NCBI GenBank assembly: GCA_020428025.1
Contig: JAGQNO010000004.1
Coordinates: 1-37,387 of the forward strand
Length of the DNA: 37,387 bases
From: Candidatus Saccharimonadota bacterium
GTDB lineage: Bacteria; Patescibacteriota; Saccharimonadia; Saccharimonadales; UBA4665
Direction of reading: 5' to 3'
Position numbers and translations under genes: made by a program. This document shows, piece after piece, positions 15,562 through 23,494 of this stretch. The notes below the pieces were generated by a model. The model was not told the origin of the DNA and ran no database searches. It worked only from the letters and a program-made list of their open reading frames with translations. Numbering within the stretch: position 1 is the stretch's first letter; each line of letters starts with the position of its first letter.

Positions 15562-15634
15562 CGTACTTAAAAGTATATATAGCGTTAGCTTATTGGTCAA
15601 TACGCTATATATTGTGTTTTTTAGTACGTTTTTT
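15562..15634. promoter_or_regulatory. grx-trxB promoter inside a long dyad
   Basis: On the minus strand TTGACC (15600-15595), a 17 nt spacer and TATACT (15577-15572) form a strong promoter for grx-trxB. The same stretch is a large inverted repeat. An 11 bp perfect arm ATATATAGCGT pairs with ACGCTATATAT (15602-15612) around a 16 nt centre containing the -35 box, and outer arms CGTACT (15562-15567) and AGTACG (15623-15628) extend it. Six Ts follow on the plus strand (15629-15634), so an RNA from the plus strand would see a terminator. The simplest reading is a repressor or activator site over the promoter. Confidence 0.6.
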
Positions 15635-15657
15635 GTAATTTTGCGAGGTTACGAAGA

Positions 15658-15693
15658 CTCTACCTTTTGTATAAAAGTGTACAAAAGGTAGAG
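15658..15693. repeat. Perfect 14 bp palindrome downstream of the FKBP gene
   Basis: CTCTACCTTTTGTA (15658-15671) and its exact complement (15680-15693) flank an 8 nt loop. It starts 9 nt after the FKBP stop on the minus strand, but no T-run follows in that direction, so it is not a classical terminator. It may protect the 3' end of the FKBP mRNA or be a protein-binding site. It shares CTCTA/TAGAG ends with the palindrome at 25153-25191. Confidence 0.6.
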
Positions 15694-15701
15694 CGCCTTA
15701 T

Positions 15702-16253
15702 CTACTGGCCGATTTTATGCAGAGTGACGTCAAAGACTAAATCTGCGTTGGCCGGGATACCGGACCCAGATGGTGGCGTTGCACCGTAGGCCAGGGCAGC
15801 AGGGATTAACAAACGACGGGTGCCGCCAACCTTCATGCCGGGCATGCCCTCTGTCCACCCCTTAATAACTTGGTTTAAGCCAAAGGTAGCCTGCTGGCCG
15901 CTGTCTAGTGAACTTTGGAAAATAACGCCGGTAGCCGCCACTGCGCCAGTGTAGTCTACCGTTACAGTGTCGCCTGCTTTGACCTCTTGGCCTGTGCCGG
16001 GCACCGTGTCAATCTTTTCTAACTGGGCTATGCTGGCCACCGGTGTAAAGCCACTTAATTGAGTTCCTTGTAGCATCTTGTTGTCCTCCTTATTAGTTGT
16101 TTGAGATGTGCTTGTGGTTGTGCTGTCTTTGGGCGCATCAGATTTCTTTTGCATATTGTCCACGGCGATTGCAATTACAAAAGCCGATGAAGTTACCAAA
16201 AATAAAATCGCTCCAAATAGAGCAAAAAAGCGGTCGCGTTTGCGCGTGGCCAT
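15702..16253 (-). CDS. Membrane-anchored FKBP-type peptidyl-prolyl isomerase
   Basis: A 183 aa protein. A short basic N-terminus (MATRKRDR) is followed by one membrane segment (about residues 9-31), a Ser/Thr-rich linker (34-60), and an FKBP domain from about residue 75 to the end. Domain landmarks are VKAGDTVTVDYTG, FGLNQVIKGW, MKVGGTRRLLIP and LAYGATPPSG, matching the FK506-binding fold with its aromatic pocket. It would catalyse proline isomerisation of proteins folding outside the membrane. There is no lipobox, so the hydrophobic segment is an uncleaved anchor or a signal peptide. Its own promoter lies in the end of the nudix gene: TATACT about 20 nt before the start codon with TCGACA 18 nt further up. 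Confidence 0.93.
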   Translation of the reverse strand: MATRKRDRFFALFGAILFLVTSSAFVIAIAVDNMQKKSDAPKDSTTTSTSQTTNKEDNKMLQGTQLSGFTPVASIAQLEKIDTVPGTGQEVKAGDTVTVDYTGAVAATGVIFQSSLDSGQQATFGLNQVIKGWTEGMPGMKVGGTRRLLIPAALAYGATPPSGSGIPANADLVFDVTLHKIGQ

Positions 16254-16289
16254 ACAGTTGTTCCCTCTTAACAGACTCTAGTATACAGG

Positions 16290-16736
16290 CTACATAGCAG
16301 TTATGTCGACAGGGTCCGTGGGCCAACCTTTGCTGGCCCCTTTTAGAATGGCTCTCTTAAGCGATTCAGAGCGAAACGCCATGTTTGGTAGTTCTGTCAG
16401 CGGCAGCCAGCGCGGCTGGTATAGGTTTTGGCCCATGGCATTTATGGCGTACTCATCTGACTCTGGGTTCAGTTCAGGCTCACCGCCCACATATTCACAG
16501 AGGTAGACGTACTGCATACCATAGATGTCGCCGGCGTTTTCTACAAACACCAGGCGGGGGTTTTGCATGGTTACACCTGACTCTTCGCGCAGCTCCCGCT
16601 GCAATGTTTGCTGATGATTTTCTCCAAAATCTACGCCGCCGCCAATTAAAATATCGTACTCATGACCAAATTTGTTGCGGTGCATGGTTAAAATAGCGCC
16701 GTCTTTTATGATGATTGCCCTGGCTGCTGAACGCAT
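16290..16736 (-). CDS. Nudix hydrolase
   Basis: A 148 aa Nudix-fold protein with a complete Nudix box: the pattern G-x5-E-x7-REUxEExGU is read from GGVDFGENHQQ through LQRELREESGV (about residues 34-56). Nudix enzymes hydrolyse nucleoside diphosphates linked to another moiety; the substrate cannot be told. It starts 1 nt after the pheT stop, so it is the last gene of the pheS-HIT-pheT-nudix operon. With the HIT gene, this operon encodes two nucleotide-pyrophosphate or nucleotide-conjugate hydrolases beside phenylalanyl-tRNA synthetase. Confidence 0.9.
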   Translation of the reverse strand: MRSAARAIIIKDGAILTMHRNKFGHEYDILIGGGVDFGENHQQTLQRELREESGVTMQNPRLVFVENAGDIYGMQYVYLCEYVGGEPELNPESDEYAINAMGQNLYQPRWLPLTELPNMAFRSESLKRAILKGASKGWPTDPVDITAM

Positions 16737-16737
16737 G

Positions 16738-19215
16738 TTAGATATGCTCCGCGTTACATTTTTCTTTGGCGGCCTGCACCACCGTGTCTACGAGCGCCGA
16801 CATATCCTTGCCCGTCAGCGTTTTCTGATAACTAGCCAGTTGCAGGCTAAAGGTAATCTGCTTGTGCTCTGGGTCGTCTGACCGCTGGTAAATATCTAGC
16901 ACACAAGTCTCTAGGCGAGTGTCTTCTGGCTTGTTTTGGGTTAACGATTCTAAGACGACCTGCTCTAAATCGCCAAAACTAGTAGCGACCGGGACCTTTA
17001 AGCAAACATCTTGGCCAACCGCCGGGAAGCGCGGCAGCGCTTGGTAAGACCTACCCTTGGCCAACAGTGGGAGTAGCTCTTTGGTGTCTAGCTCAAAACC
17101 GGCGCAGAAAACCGGCAGTTTTAGAGCTTTACGGACGCTGGCGCGGAACTCGCCCATAATGCCTAAGAATGTGTCACCAGCGTACACGTAGGCGGCGCGG
17201 CTTAGGTCGTACGGCTTGGTTATGTCGTAGTCGTTAGGTTCAACTGTTTTGTAAGTCAGCTCCACCTGCAGCAGGTTTTGCAAATACTTTTGCGCTTGAT
17301 GGTAGGCTGCGCCAGGCTTCTTAAGTTTATCTGCGGCGGCTACCACTAGAGCGGTTAGGTTGTCTTCTGCTGGTAGCTGGTCTTGGTCTTTGGCGTGGAC
17401 TACGTGGCCCTTGCCTAGCTCAAACAGTACAAACTCATCGTGGCCGGCCTTAATGTTGGGATGAATTTTCTCAAGTAAACTGGGCATAAGACTGGGCCGC
17501 AGGTACTGCAAATCTGGGCTTAAGGCGTTAGATAGCTTGAACGCATTATCAGGGTTTTGACCGACTTTTTTGAGTAAATCTCCGTGCACAAAGCTGTAGG
17601 TCAAAACCTCGTTGGCACCTGCCGCCGCCAATCGACCGCGTATCTGTTCTTTCAGGGTCAGCAGCGGGTCTTTGGGGACAGGCTTAAGCGTGCGCGTTGG
17701 CAGCTCTAGCGGCAAATGGTCAAAGCCATACAACCGGCCAACTTCTTCTACGATATCTTCACGCAGCGCTAAATCGGTCCGCCAGAACGGTGCGTGCACT
17801 GTTAACTGATCGCCCTCTACTTCTACGCGCATTTCTACGTTGCGCAGCAGTTGTGCCATTTCATCGGGCGTTAACTGCAGGCCCAGACGATCATTTACAA
17901 ACTGATAGTCTACTTTTATGACAGGCTGATGTGCTGGGGCATGGTTGTCGTCAATCAGCTGGCCGGCCGGCTGGGCGCCGGTGAGCTCCTGCATTAGCCG
18001 CGCTAGCTCGCTCATGACTGCGGCATTTTGCAGGGGGCTCTGGCCCTTGTTAAAGCGCGTCAGCGCATCGGTAAACAAGCCGTGCGCCATGGACGTGCGG
18101 CGCACGCTAAACATGTCAAAATTGGCAACTTCTAGGATGATGTTTTTGGTCTGTGCATCTACCTCTGTACTGGCGCCGCCCATAATACCGGCAATGCCAA
18201 TTGGCTCCTGGTCCGTGCAAATCAAAATCGCTTCCTGGCGCGGATCCACCTTTTTGCCATTGAGCAAATGGATTTTTTCATCTGTATGCGGGTTACGCAC
18301 CACAATGTGCGCCTGGCCGTCTTTAGACAGCTTAGCCAATTTGTCGTAGTCATAGGCGTGGGTGGGCTGCGCCGTCAGCAGCATGATGTAGTTGGTAATA
18401 TCCACCACGTTATTCAGCGGCCGCATCCCCGCACGCAGCAGCAGCGTCTGTAGCCACAGCGGACTCGGGCCTACAGTTACGTCGGACATTGGCAGCAGCA
18501 TAAAGCGCGGCGCTTCGCCGGGCAACTCATTTGTGAACTGCAGCTCTAGCCGATTGCCAGCGATTGATTCAAAACTATTTTTTACATACCACTCCGGGCT
18601 CTGGAATTGTTGCCGCGTAATGCCGGCAACCTCCCGGGCCACGCCCAGTAGACCAAAACAGTCTGGCCGGTGCGTAAACATCTTGTTTTCTATGTCTATA
18701 ATTTGGTCGTTAAGGCCGTAGGCTTCTGCAAACGATGTCCCCACTGGCGCATCTGCCGGTAGCTCTAAGATGCCATTATGCTCATCCGATATGCCCAGCT
18801 CCCGGGGGCTAGCCAACATGCCATTACTGGTGTGGCCCAGCATTTTGCGCGCACCCAAAACAAAGGGCTCGCTGGTGCCGTAGCTAGATGGTACGGTAGC
18901 GCCGGGTGGCAACCAGACTACTTTTAGACCTTGCTGCACGTTAGGCGCGCCGCACAAAACTTGCACCAGGCCGTCTTGCCGCCGCTCTACATCTTGGGCC
19001 ACACCATTATCATCAATGTAGCACAGGCTTAGATGGTCTGAGCCTTCTAGCTTGGAGCACTCTTTGACCTCTACAACCAGGGCTTTGTCGTACTTTTTGC
19101 CAAGGTCTACAATTTCTTCCACCGCACCCAACTGCGCGCCAATTACCTCTGCCAGTTCCGACGGCTGCGGCAAATTAGTGACGTATTCTTTGAGCCAGTT
19201 GTAGCTTACTTTCAT
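16738..19215 (-). CDS. pheT: Phenylalanyl-tRNA synthetase beta subunit
   Basis: PheT pairs with PheS as an alpha2-beta2 enzyme that charges tRNA-Phe. The 825 aa chain has the expected order: N-terminal MKVSYNWLKEYV, an EMAP/OB-like tRNA-binding domain (about 40-155), B3/B4 editing domain (THAYDYDKL region), B5 domain, a catalytic-like core (YSFVHGDLL, LRPSLMPSLL), and a C-terminal ferredoxin-like anticodon-binding domain that starts near LPRFPAVGQDVCL. Length is typical for bacteria. The start overlaps the HIT gene by 4 nt. This split from pheS by another gene is unusual, since pheS and pheT are normally adjacent. Confidence 0.97.
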   Translation of the reverse strand: MKVSYNWLKEYVTNLPQPSELAEVIGAQLGAVEEIVDLGKKYDKALVVEVKECSKLEGSDHLSLCYIDDNGVAQDVERRQDGLVQVLCGAPNVQQGLKVVWLPPGATVPSSYGTSEPFVLGARKMLGHTSNGMLASPRELGISDEHNGILELPADAPVGTSFAEAYGLNDQIIDIENKMFTHRPDCFGLLGVAREVAGITRQQFQSPEWYVKNSFESIAGNRLELQFTNELPGEAPRFMLLPMSDVTVGPSPLWLQTLLLRAGMRPLNNVVDITNYIMLLTAQPTHAYDYDKLAKLSKDGQAHIVVRNPHTDEKIHLLNGKKVDPRQEAILICTDQEPIGIAGIMGGASTEVDAQTKNIILEVANFDMFSVRRTSMAHGLFTDALTRFNKGQSPLQNAAVMSELARLMQELTGAQPAGQLIDDNHAPAHQPVIKVDYQFVNDRLGLQLTPDEMAQLLRNVEMRVEVEGDQLTVHAPFWRTDLALREDIVEEVGRLYGFDHLPLELPTRTLKPVPKDPLLTLKEQIRGRLAAAGANEVLTYSFVHGDLLKKVGQNPDNAFKLSNALSPDLQYLRPSLMPSLLEKIHPNIKAGHDEFVLFELGKGHVVHAKDQDQLPAEDNLTALVVAAADKLKKPGAAYHQAQKYLQNLLQVELTYKTVEPNDYDITKPYDLSRAAYVYAGDTFLGIMGEFRASVRKALKLPVFCAGFELDTKELLPLLAKGRSYQALPRFPAVGQDVCLKVPVATSFGDLEQVVLESLTQNKPEDTRLETCVLDIYQRSDDPEHKQITFSLQLASYQKTLTGKDMSALVDTVVQAAKEKCNAEHI

Positions 19216-19670
19216 TTGTTTGCCTCTGTTATTTGTGCCTGAATTTTCTTAAGCTCATCGTCTGACATCTGCGGCCCCTCTACTGTCGTAATATAGCCCG
19301 GGTATTCTGGGTAGAACTCTTGGTGCTTGGTCCAGACATCGGTCTGGCCGCCTAGGTCGCCGTGCAGTGGGTAGAGTTTGGCGTGCACATAGGCCACGCC
19401 CGTACCCTCGTAGACTTGCGCTACGCGGTGGCAATCTGGGAAGGCTTTTTGCAGCAGTTTAGCTACCTGCGTGCAGGCCTGCTGCAAACCGGCTTGCTGC
19501 TCTGGGGTCAGGTCAAAAATGTAATCGCCCTGATTGGTTTTAGGAATCACTACGGTCATACCGGGCGTGCCTGGAAACGGGGTTAGAAATGCCAGATAAT
19601 TATCGTCCTCCCATACCTTATAGCTGGGGATGTCGCCGCGGACAATTTTGTCAAAAAGTGTATCGCTCAT
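19212..19670 (-). CDS. HIT-family protein with altered histidine triad
   Basis: A 152 aa HIT-superfamily protein. The N-terminal half is typical (TLFDKIVRGDIPSYKVWEDD, then FLTPFPGTPGMTVVIPK). The triad HxHxHxxP reads YVHAKLYP (94-101): only the middle, catalytic His96 is kept, the first His is Tyr and the third is Lys. HIT hydrolases cut nucleotide conjugates, including aminoacyl-adenylates released by tRNA synthetases (shown for Hint1 with lysyl-AMP). Its place between pheS and pheT, with 4 nt overlaps on both sides, makes phenylalanyl-AMP an attractive substrate or PheRS an attractive partner (inference). Retaining His96 argues for catalytic activity, but substitution of the flanking His residues leaves this uncertain. 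Confidence 0.85.
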   Translation of the reverse strand: MSDTLFDKIVRGDIPSYKVWEDDNYLAFLTPFPGTPGMTVVIPKTNQGDYIFDLTPEQQAGLQQACTQVAKLLQKAFPDCHRVAQVYEGTGVAYVHAKLYPLHGDLGGQTDVWTKHQEFYPEYPGYITTVEGPQMSDDELKKIQAQITEANK

Positions 19671-20722
19671 GCAAACTGCCTCAAAAAGTCTAGCCGCGCC
19701 GCTTCAAAGTGGCGGATGTCTTCTATGCCGTATTTCATCATGACCAGGCGCTCAATGCCGCCGCCCCAAGCAAAGCCGGTATAGATTTGCGGGTCAATCC
19801 CGGCCATGTGCAGCACATTAGGATGAATCATGCCGCAGCCCAGCAGTTCAATCCAGCCGGACTGGGAGCAAACAGAGCAGCCTTTTTTATCGCAAAATGG
19901 ACAACTTAATGCAAACTCAAAACTGGGCTCCGTAAACGGGAAATAAAACGGCTGCGTCTTAACTTCTAGCTCTTTGCCGTAGTAAGCCTGCAGAAATGTC
20001 TTAAGGGTGGCAATAAGGTTGCCAGCATGGACGCCTTTGCCTACATACACGCCCTCTAGCTGGTAGAAGGTGTGTTCGTGCCGGGCGTCTAAATCTTCGT
20101 TTCTAAAGACGCGGCCGGGGATGACTACGGCAATCGGCTCGCCCTTTTCTAGCTTTTCTTTGTGCTCTACTAGGACGCGGTTTTGCATGGTGCTGGTGTG
20201 GGCGGGCGCAATGAATGGCTTGCCGTCCTTGTCTGTCTGCTCGGTCATGAACGTGTCGTAATCATCACGCGCGGGATGGCCTTCCGGGAAGTTCAGACTG
20301 CCAAACATATGGAAATCATCGTCTAGCTCACGAGATTCTACAGCCGTAAAGCCCATACGGTAAAAAATATCCAAAACAGTCTGGAGCTCGCGCATTAACG
20401 GATGCATAGAACCGCGGTCTGCGGTTAATAACGATGGCCGTTCACCCGGAGTCAGGTTAGCGTCAAACGGCGCCGTTATGTCGATTGGCGGCAAATCCGG
20501 CGCCTGGTCCTTGGCTGCATCCACCGCCTGCTGCAGTTCCTGACGCAGCTGATTTACTTCTTGCCCAAAGCTAGCTTTCTGGTCTGCGGGCAAGGTGCGA
20601 AGTTGGTCATACAGCGCTTTGAGCTCTGGGGCGCGCAGGATTTCTGCCGGGTCTTTTAGCTCAGGCAAGCGTGCTTGCAAAGCGGCGGCAGCGTCGGCAA
20701 CAGTTTGGTTTTGAAATGTCAT
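19667..20722 (-). CDS. pheS: Phenylalanyl-tRNA synthetase alpha subunit
   Basis: The catalytic class II subunit of PheRS, 351 aa. An N-terminal coiled-coil (about 1-75) is followed by the aminoacylation core, with motif 2 (GRVFRNEDLDARHEHTFYQ, about 203-221) and motif 3 (GGGIERLVMMKYGI) near the C-terminus. A CxxC-x4-CxxC insertion (Cys274, 277, 282, 285) sits inside the core between FALS and SGWIELLGCG; such a zinc-knuckle insert occurs in a subset of bacterial PheS. The start ATG 20722 lies 6 nt after an extended -10 (TG-C-TATAAT), predicting a leaderless mRNA. It heads pheS-HIT-pheT-nudix. Confidence 0.97.
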   Translation of the reverse strand: MTFQNQTVADAAAALQARLPELKDPAEILRAPELKALYDQLRTLPADQKASFGQEVNQLRQELQQAVDAAKDQAPDLPPIDITAPFDANLTPGERPSLLTADRGSMHPLMRELQTVLDIFYRMGFTAVESRELDDDFHMFGSLNFPEGHPARDDYDTFMTEQTDKDGKPFIAPAHTSTMQNRVLVEHKEKLEKGEPIAVVIPGRVFRNEDLDARHEHTFYQLEGVYVGKGVHAGNLIATLKTFLQAYYGKELEVKTQPFYFPFTEPSFEFALSCPFCDKKGCSVCSQSGWIELLGCGMIHPNVLHMAGIDPQIYTGFAWGGGIERLVMMKYGIEDIRHFEAARLDFLRQFA

Positions 20723-20728
20723 ACCAGA

Positions 20729-20734
20729 ATTATA
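20729..20734 (-). promoter_or_regulatory. Extended -10 promoter of the pheS operon
   Basis: TG-C-TATAAT on the minus strand, then 6 nt (TCTGGT) and the pheS ATG. The transcript should begin at the start codon. It lies in the 18 nt gap between pheS and the 172 aa gene. Confidence 0.65.
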
Positions 20735-20740
20735 GCAGAG

Positions 20741-21259
20741 CTAAGGCCGAGCGATAACCGTGCCCAGCACTTCAGGCTTTGCTGCCACCTTAACGGCGAG
20801 TACGCTTCCAATGTGCTCCATAACCACCGCTAAACCAGGGTATGTTTCTGCTTTACAGCCACGCCTAACTGCAAAATGCGCTCTACCGCTATACTCTGCA
20901 AAAATGGCCGACCAACCATCTTCTAGACCAGTCAGATTGTCACCGTTAGGCCGACTTGTATCATACGTAAAATAGGGCGAACGCCGACGGCTACCAATAA
21001 TTGTTTGCGTGCGACCGGTGAGCGGATCATCTAGAACAGCTTTTCCAATCAGCATAACATCAACGTTGCCTTTTTTTAGAAACATATCCGCCAAAAGGAC
21101 ATTCAGATGGTGCACTGCTGGACGCTCATCAAATTCTTTACACGGAGATAGAACAGCCTGGGCTTCACGCAAATGAAAATCAGGAATATCTGCTGCCTGA
21201 GCCGCGTGATACGCTGCGGCAGCATGTAGGTCCAGTAGCTCCTCGGTACTCACTTGCAT
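20741..21259 (-). CDS. Unrecognised 172 aa protein
   Basis: No family was recognised. The protein looks soluble and of mixed alpha/beta type: a helical N-terminus rich in Ala (LLDLHAAAAYHAAQAAD), a middle with MFLKKGNVDVMLIGKAV, and a basic loop GSRRRSPYFTY that ends in an acidic turn. Two His residues (VHHLN) and two Cys are scattered with no metal cluster visible. The ATG is set by an extended -10 box (TG-C-TACAGT, 6 nt away) with TTGACG 16 nt further up. It is transcribed ahead of pheS, 18 nt away, but pheS has its own promoter. It is divergent from the GH63-like gene. Confidence 0.7.
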   Translation of the reverse strand: MQVSTEELLDLHAAAAYHAAQAADIPDFHLREAQAVLSPCKEFDERPAVHHLNVLLADMFLKKGNVDVMLIGKAVLDDPLTGRTQTIIGSRRRSPYFTYDTSRPNGDNLTGLEDGWSAIFAEYSGRAHFAVRRGCKAETYPGLAVVMEHIGSVLAVKVAAKPEVLGTVIARP

Positions 21260-21265
21260 TTCCTA

Positions 21266-21307
21266 ACTGTAGCAAACGGGGCGCAGACGTCAAGGGTGCG
21301 CTATACT
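21266..21307. promoter_or_regulatory. Divergent promoters (172 aa gene / GH63-like gene)
   Basis: On the minus strand TTGACG (21293-21288), 16 nt, and extended TG-C-TACAGT (21271-21266) end 6 nt before the ATG at 21259. On the plus strand TATACT (21302-21307) ends 8 nt before the ATG at 21316. Both genes would be leaderless or almost so, sharing 56 nt of intergenic DNA. Confidence 0.6.
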
Positions 21308-21315
21308 GTAAGCAT

Positions 21316-22641
21316 ATGCCTAATTACGATGATTTACTGGCGCAGGCCACCGCAGTTCTTGAACAAAATGACCGCGGCGATTATACCCAGCCAGCAGCTG
21401 GATTGTATCCACATCAATGGCTCTGGGACAGCTGCTTTACGGCGATTGGCCTTGCCCATTTGGATGTGCATCGGGCTCAGAAAGAGCTCGTAAGCCTTCT
21501 TCGCGGGCAGTGGCACAATGGCATGCTACCTAACATTATTTTCCGGTCCGAGCCGCAATACTGGGCAGAACGAAATCAGTGGCGTAGCTGGCTCAGTCCG
21601 CACGCTCCCGAGCATGTGGCCACCACCGGTATTACGCAGCCGCCCTTGCTAGCGGAGGCTGTGGTTCGGGTGGGTGATAAGCTGGACAAAACTGAGAAAC
21701 GGATTTGGTATCGCCAGATGTATCCGGCGCTCCTTAAGTATCATCAGTGGCTGTATAACGAGCGCGACCCGCACGGTGAAGGATTAATTCTGTTAATTCA
21801 CCCCTGGGAGTGCGGGATGGACAATACGCCGCCGTGGATTTATCAGCTGCATCAGCATCAACTGGCGTGGTGGGTTTCAGCCGTGGACAAGCTACGACTG
21901 TCCAGCATCGTCAATAAGGTGCGGCGCGACACCAAGTCCGTGCCAGCCGGCGAGCGGTTTAGCACCATAGAAGCTTTAGCCCTGCTAGACGCGCAGCTAC
22001 GACTCCGGCGTAAAGCCTACGATACAGACCGTATCTTGGACCACGCGCTGTTTAGTATTGAAGACGTGGCATTTAATAGCATGGTTATTCGCGCCAACAG
22101 CCAGCTGAATCACATCGCGCACTTCTTGCATCAGGAAATTCCGGCAGATCTTAAGGTCAGCATGAAGAAAACAGAAAAAGCGCTAGAAGATTTGTGGGAC
22201 CCGCACCTGAGCCGATACTACTGCCGCGATTTTATTACGCACAACCTGATTAAAGTGCCGTCCATGGCTACGCTGCTCCCGCTCTACGCCGGCTCCGTCA
22301 GTGCGGAACGGGCAGCGGAGCTGGTCAAGCTCTTAGAAAATCCGACTATTTTCGGCACGCCGTATCCTGTCCCGTCGGTCCCAGCTGACGCCAAAGAGTT
22401 CCACCCTAAGCTGTACTGGCAAGGCCCGTCCTGGGTCAACATGAACTGGCTGATTATTGACGGCCTAGGGCGCTACGGCTACGCAGACCACGCCGCCGCC
22501 TTGCGTGAAACTACCCTAGAAATGGTAGCCAAAGGCGGCTGCCACGAATACTTTGACCCCCTGGACGGCACCCCCGCCGGGGGCCGCGACTTTAGCTGGA
22601 CGGCCGCGCTCGTGATTGACCTGATACAATACAAAGCATGA
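21316..22641 (+). CDS. GH63/MGH1-like glycoside hydrolase
   Basis: A 441 aa (alpha/alpha)6-barrel glycosidase resembling the mannosylglycerate-hydrolase (MGH1)/GH63 group. Typical segments are HQWLWDSCFTAIGLAHLD (about 34-51, holding an acidic catalytic candidate), GQWHNGMLPNIIF, GPSWVNMNWLIIDGL near the C-terminus, and CHEYFDPLDGTPAGGRDFSW, which carries the second acidic residue (Glu in HEYF). Relatives cleave alpha-linked mannose or glucose from small glycosides such as mannosylglycerate or trehalose-type compatible solutes. No signal peptide is present, so it acts in the cytoplasm, perhaps on stored or imported solutes. The stop region overlaps the uppP start by 4 nt, although uppP also has a promoter inside this gene's tail. 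Confidence 0.85.
   Translation: MPNYDDLLAQATAVLEQNDRGDYTQPAAGLYPHQWLWDSCFTAIGLAHLDVHRAQKELVSLLRGQWHNGMLPNIIFRSEPQYWAERNQWRSWLSPHAPEHVATTGITQPPLLAEAVVRVGDKLDKTEKRIWYRQMYPALLKYHQWLYNERDPHGEGLILLIHPWECGMDNTPPWIYQLHQHQLAWWVSAVDKLRLSSIVNKVRRDTKSVPAGERFSTIEALALLDAQLRLRRKAYDTDRILDHALFSIEDVAFNSMVIRANSQLNHIAHFLHQEIPADLKVSMKKTEKALEDLWDPHLSRYYCRDFITHNLIKVPSMATLLPLYAGSVSAERAAELVKLLENPTIFGTPYPVPSVPADAKEFHPKLYWQGPSWVNMNWLIIDGLGRYGYADHAAALRETTLEMVAKGGCHEYFDPLDGTPAGGRDFSWTAALVIDLIQYKA
22625..22630 (+). promoter_or_regulatory. Extended -10 promoter of uppP inside the upstream gene
   Basis: TG-A-TACAAT is followed by 7 nt and the uppP ATG (22638). It lies within the last codons of the glycosidase gene, so uppP can be made from a leaderless transcript as well as by readthrough. 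Confidence 0.5.
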
Positions 22642-23450
22642 TTGAATTACTGCACGCACTTATCCTGGGCATCGTAGAAGGTTTTACGGAATTTTTGCCC
22701 ATATCTAGTACTGGTCATTTAATTGTCGCCCAAGATTTTTTGGGATTTAAGGACGTTAACGATTTATTTACAGTCGTCATTCAGCTGGGCGCCATTGCCG
22801 CTGTAATGTGGTATTACCGCCAAGATCTCTGGAGCCGTACGATTGGCCTGTTCAAGCGCGAGACAGCCGCAATACGTTTTTGGACCGTGATAGCCGTGGG
22901 CTGTATCCCAGCCGCACTGTTTGGCCTGTTCCTAGATAAGCACATGAACAGTATTACCGTGCCAGTAGTGGTAGCAACCACCCTCATTATTGGCGGTATT
23001 ATTATGTGGCTCGTAGACCGTAAGCCTGTTCACAAACACACTGACCCGGTTGAATTAGGCGATATTACTACTAAACAAGCAGCGCTCATCGGACTCGGTC
23101 AAGCCGTGGCCATTATCCCTGGCGTCTCCCGTTCTGGCGCAACCATTGTTTCCGGTTTAATGACTGGTCTCAACCGGCCCACTGCTACCGCGTTCTCGTT
23201 CTATCTTGCCGTACCCATCATGATTGCTGCCACTGGCTACAAAATGCTCAAGTACCGCGCCGATATTGCTCACCTGCCTGGCGGCCTACCCGCGCTAGGT
23301 GTAGGCGTGTTTGCATCGTTCATTGTGGCGCTGCTAGCTATTTCCTGGCTGCTGAAATTTATCGCCCACAACAACTTTAAGATGTTTGCCTACTACCGGA
23401 TTGCGGCCGGCTTGGTTATTTTGGCGATGTTGGGCGCACATTGGTTGTAG
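22638..23450 (+). CDS. uppP: Undecaprenyl-diphosphatase
   Basis: UppP (BacA) removes a phosphate from undecaprenyl diphosphate so the lipid carrier can be reused for peptidoglycan and other envelope polymers. The 270 aa polytopic membrane protein shows the two signature motifs: EGFTEFLPISSTGHL (14-28, with the catalytic Glu region) and GVSRSGATI (about 161-169), plus about eight hydrophobic segments. Length is typical. It follows the glycosidase gene with a 4 nt overlap and converges on the membrane-protein gene ending at 23495. Confidence 0.97.
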   Translation: MIELLHALILGIVEGFTEFLPISSTGHLIVAQDFLGFKDVNDLFTVVIQLGAIAAVMWYYRQDLWSRTIGLFKRETAAIRFWTVIAVGCIPAALFGLFLDKHMNSITVPVVVATTLIIGGIIMWLVDRKPVHKHTDPVELGDITTKQAALIGLGQAVAIIPGVSRSGATIVSGLMTGLNRPTATAFSFYLAVPIMIAATGYKMLKYRADIAHLPGGLPALGVGVFASFIVALLAISWLLKFIAHNNFKMFAYYRIAAGLVILAMLGAHWL

Positions 23451-23494
23451 CAATTATCAGGTTTGATATATTCAACGTATAACTATTGTATATG

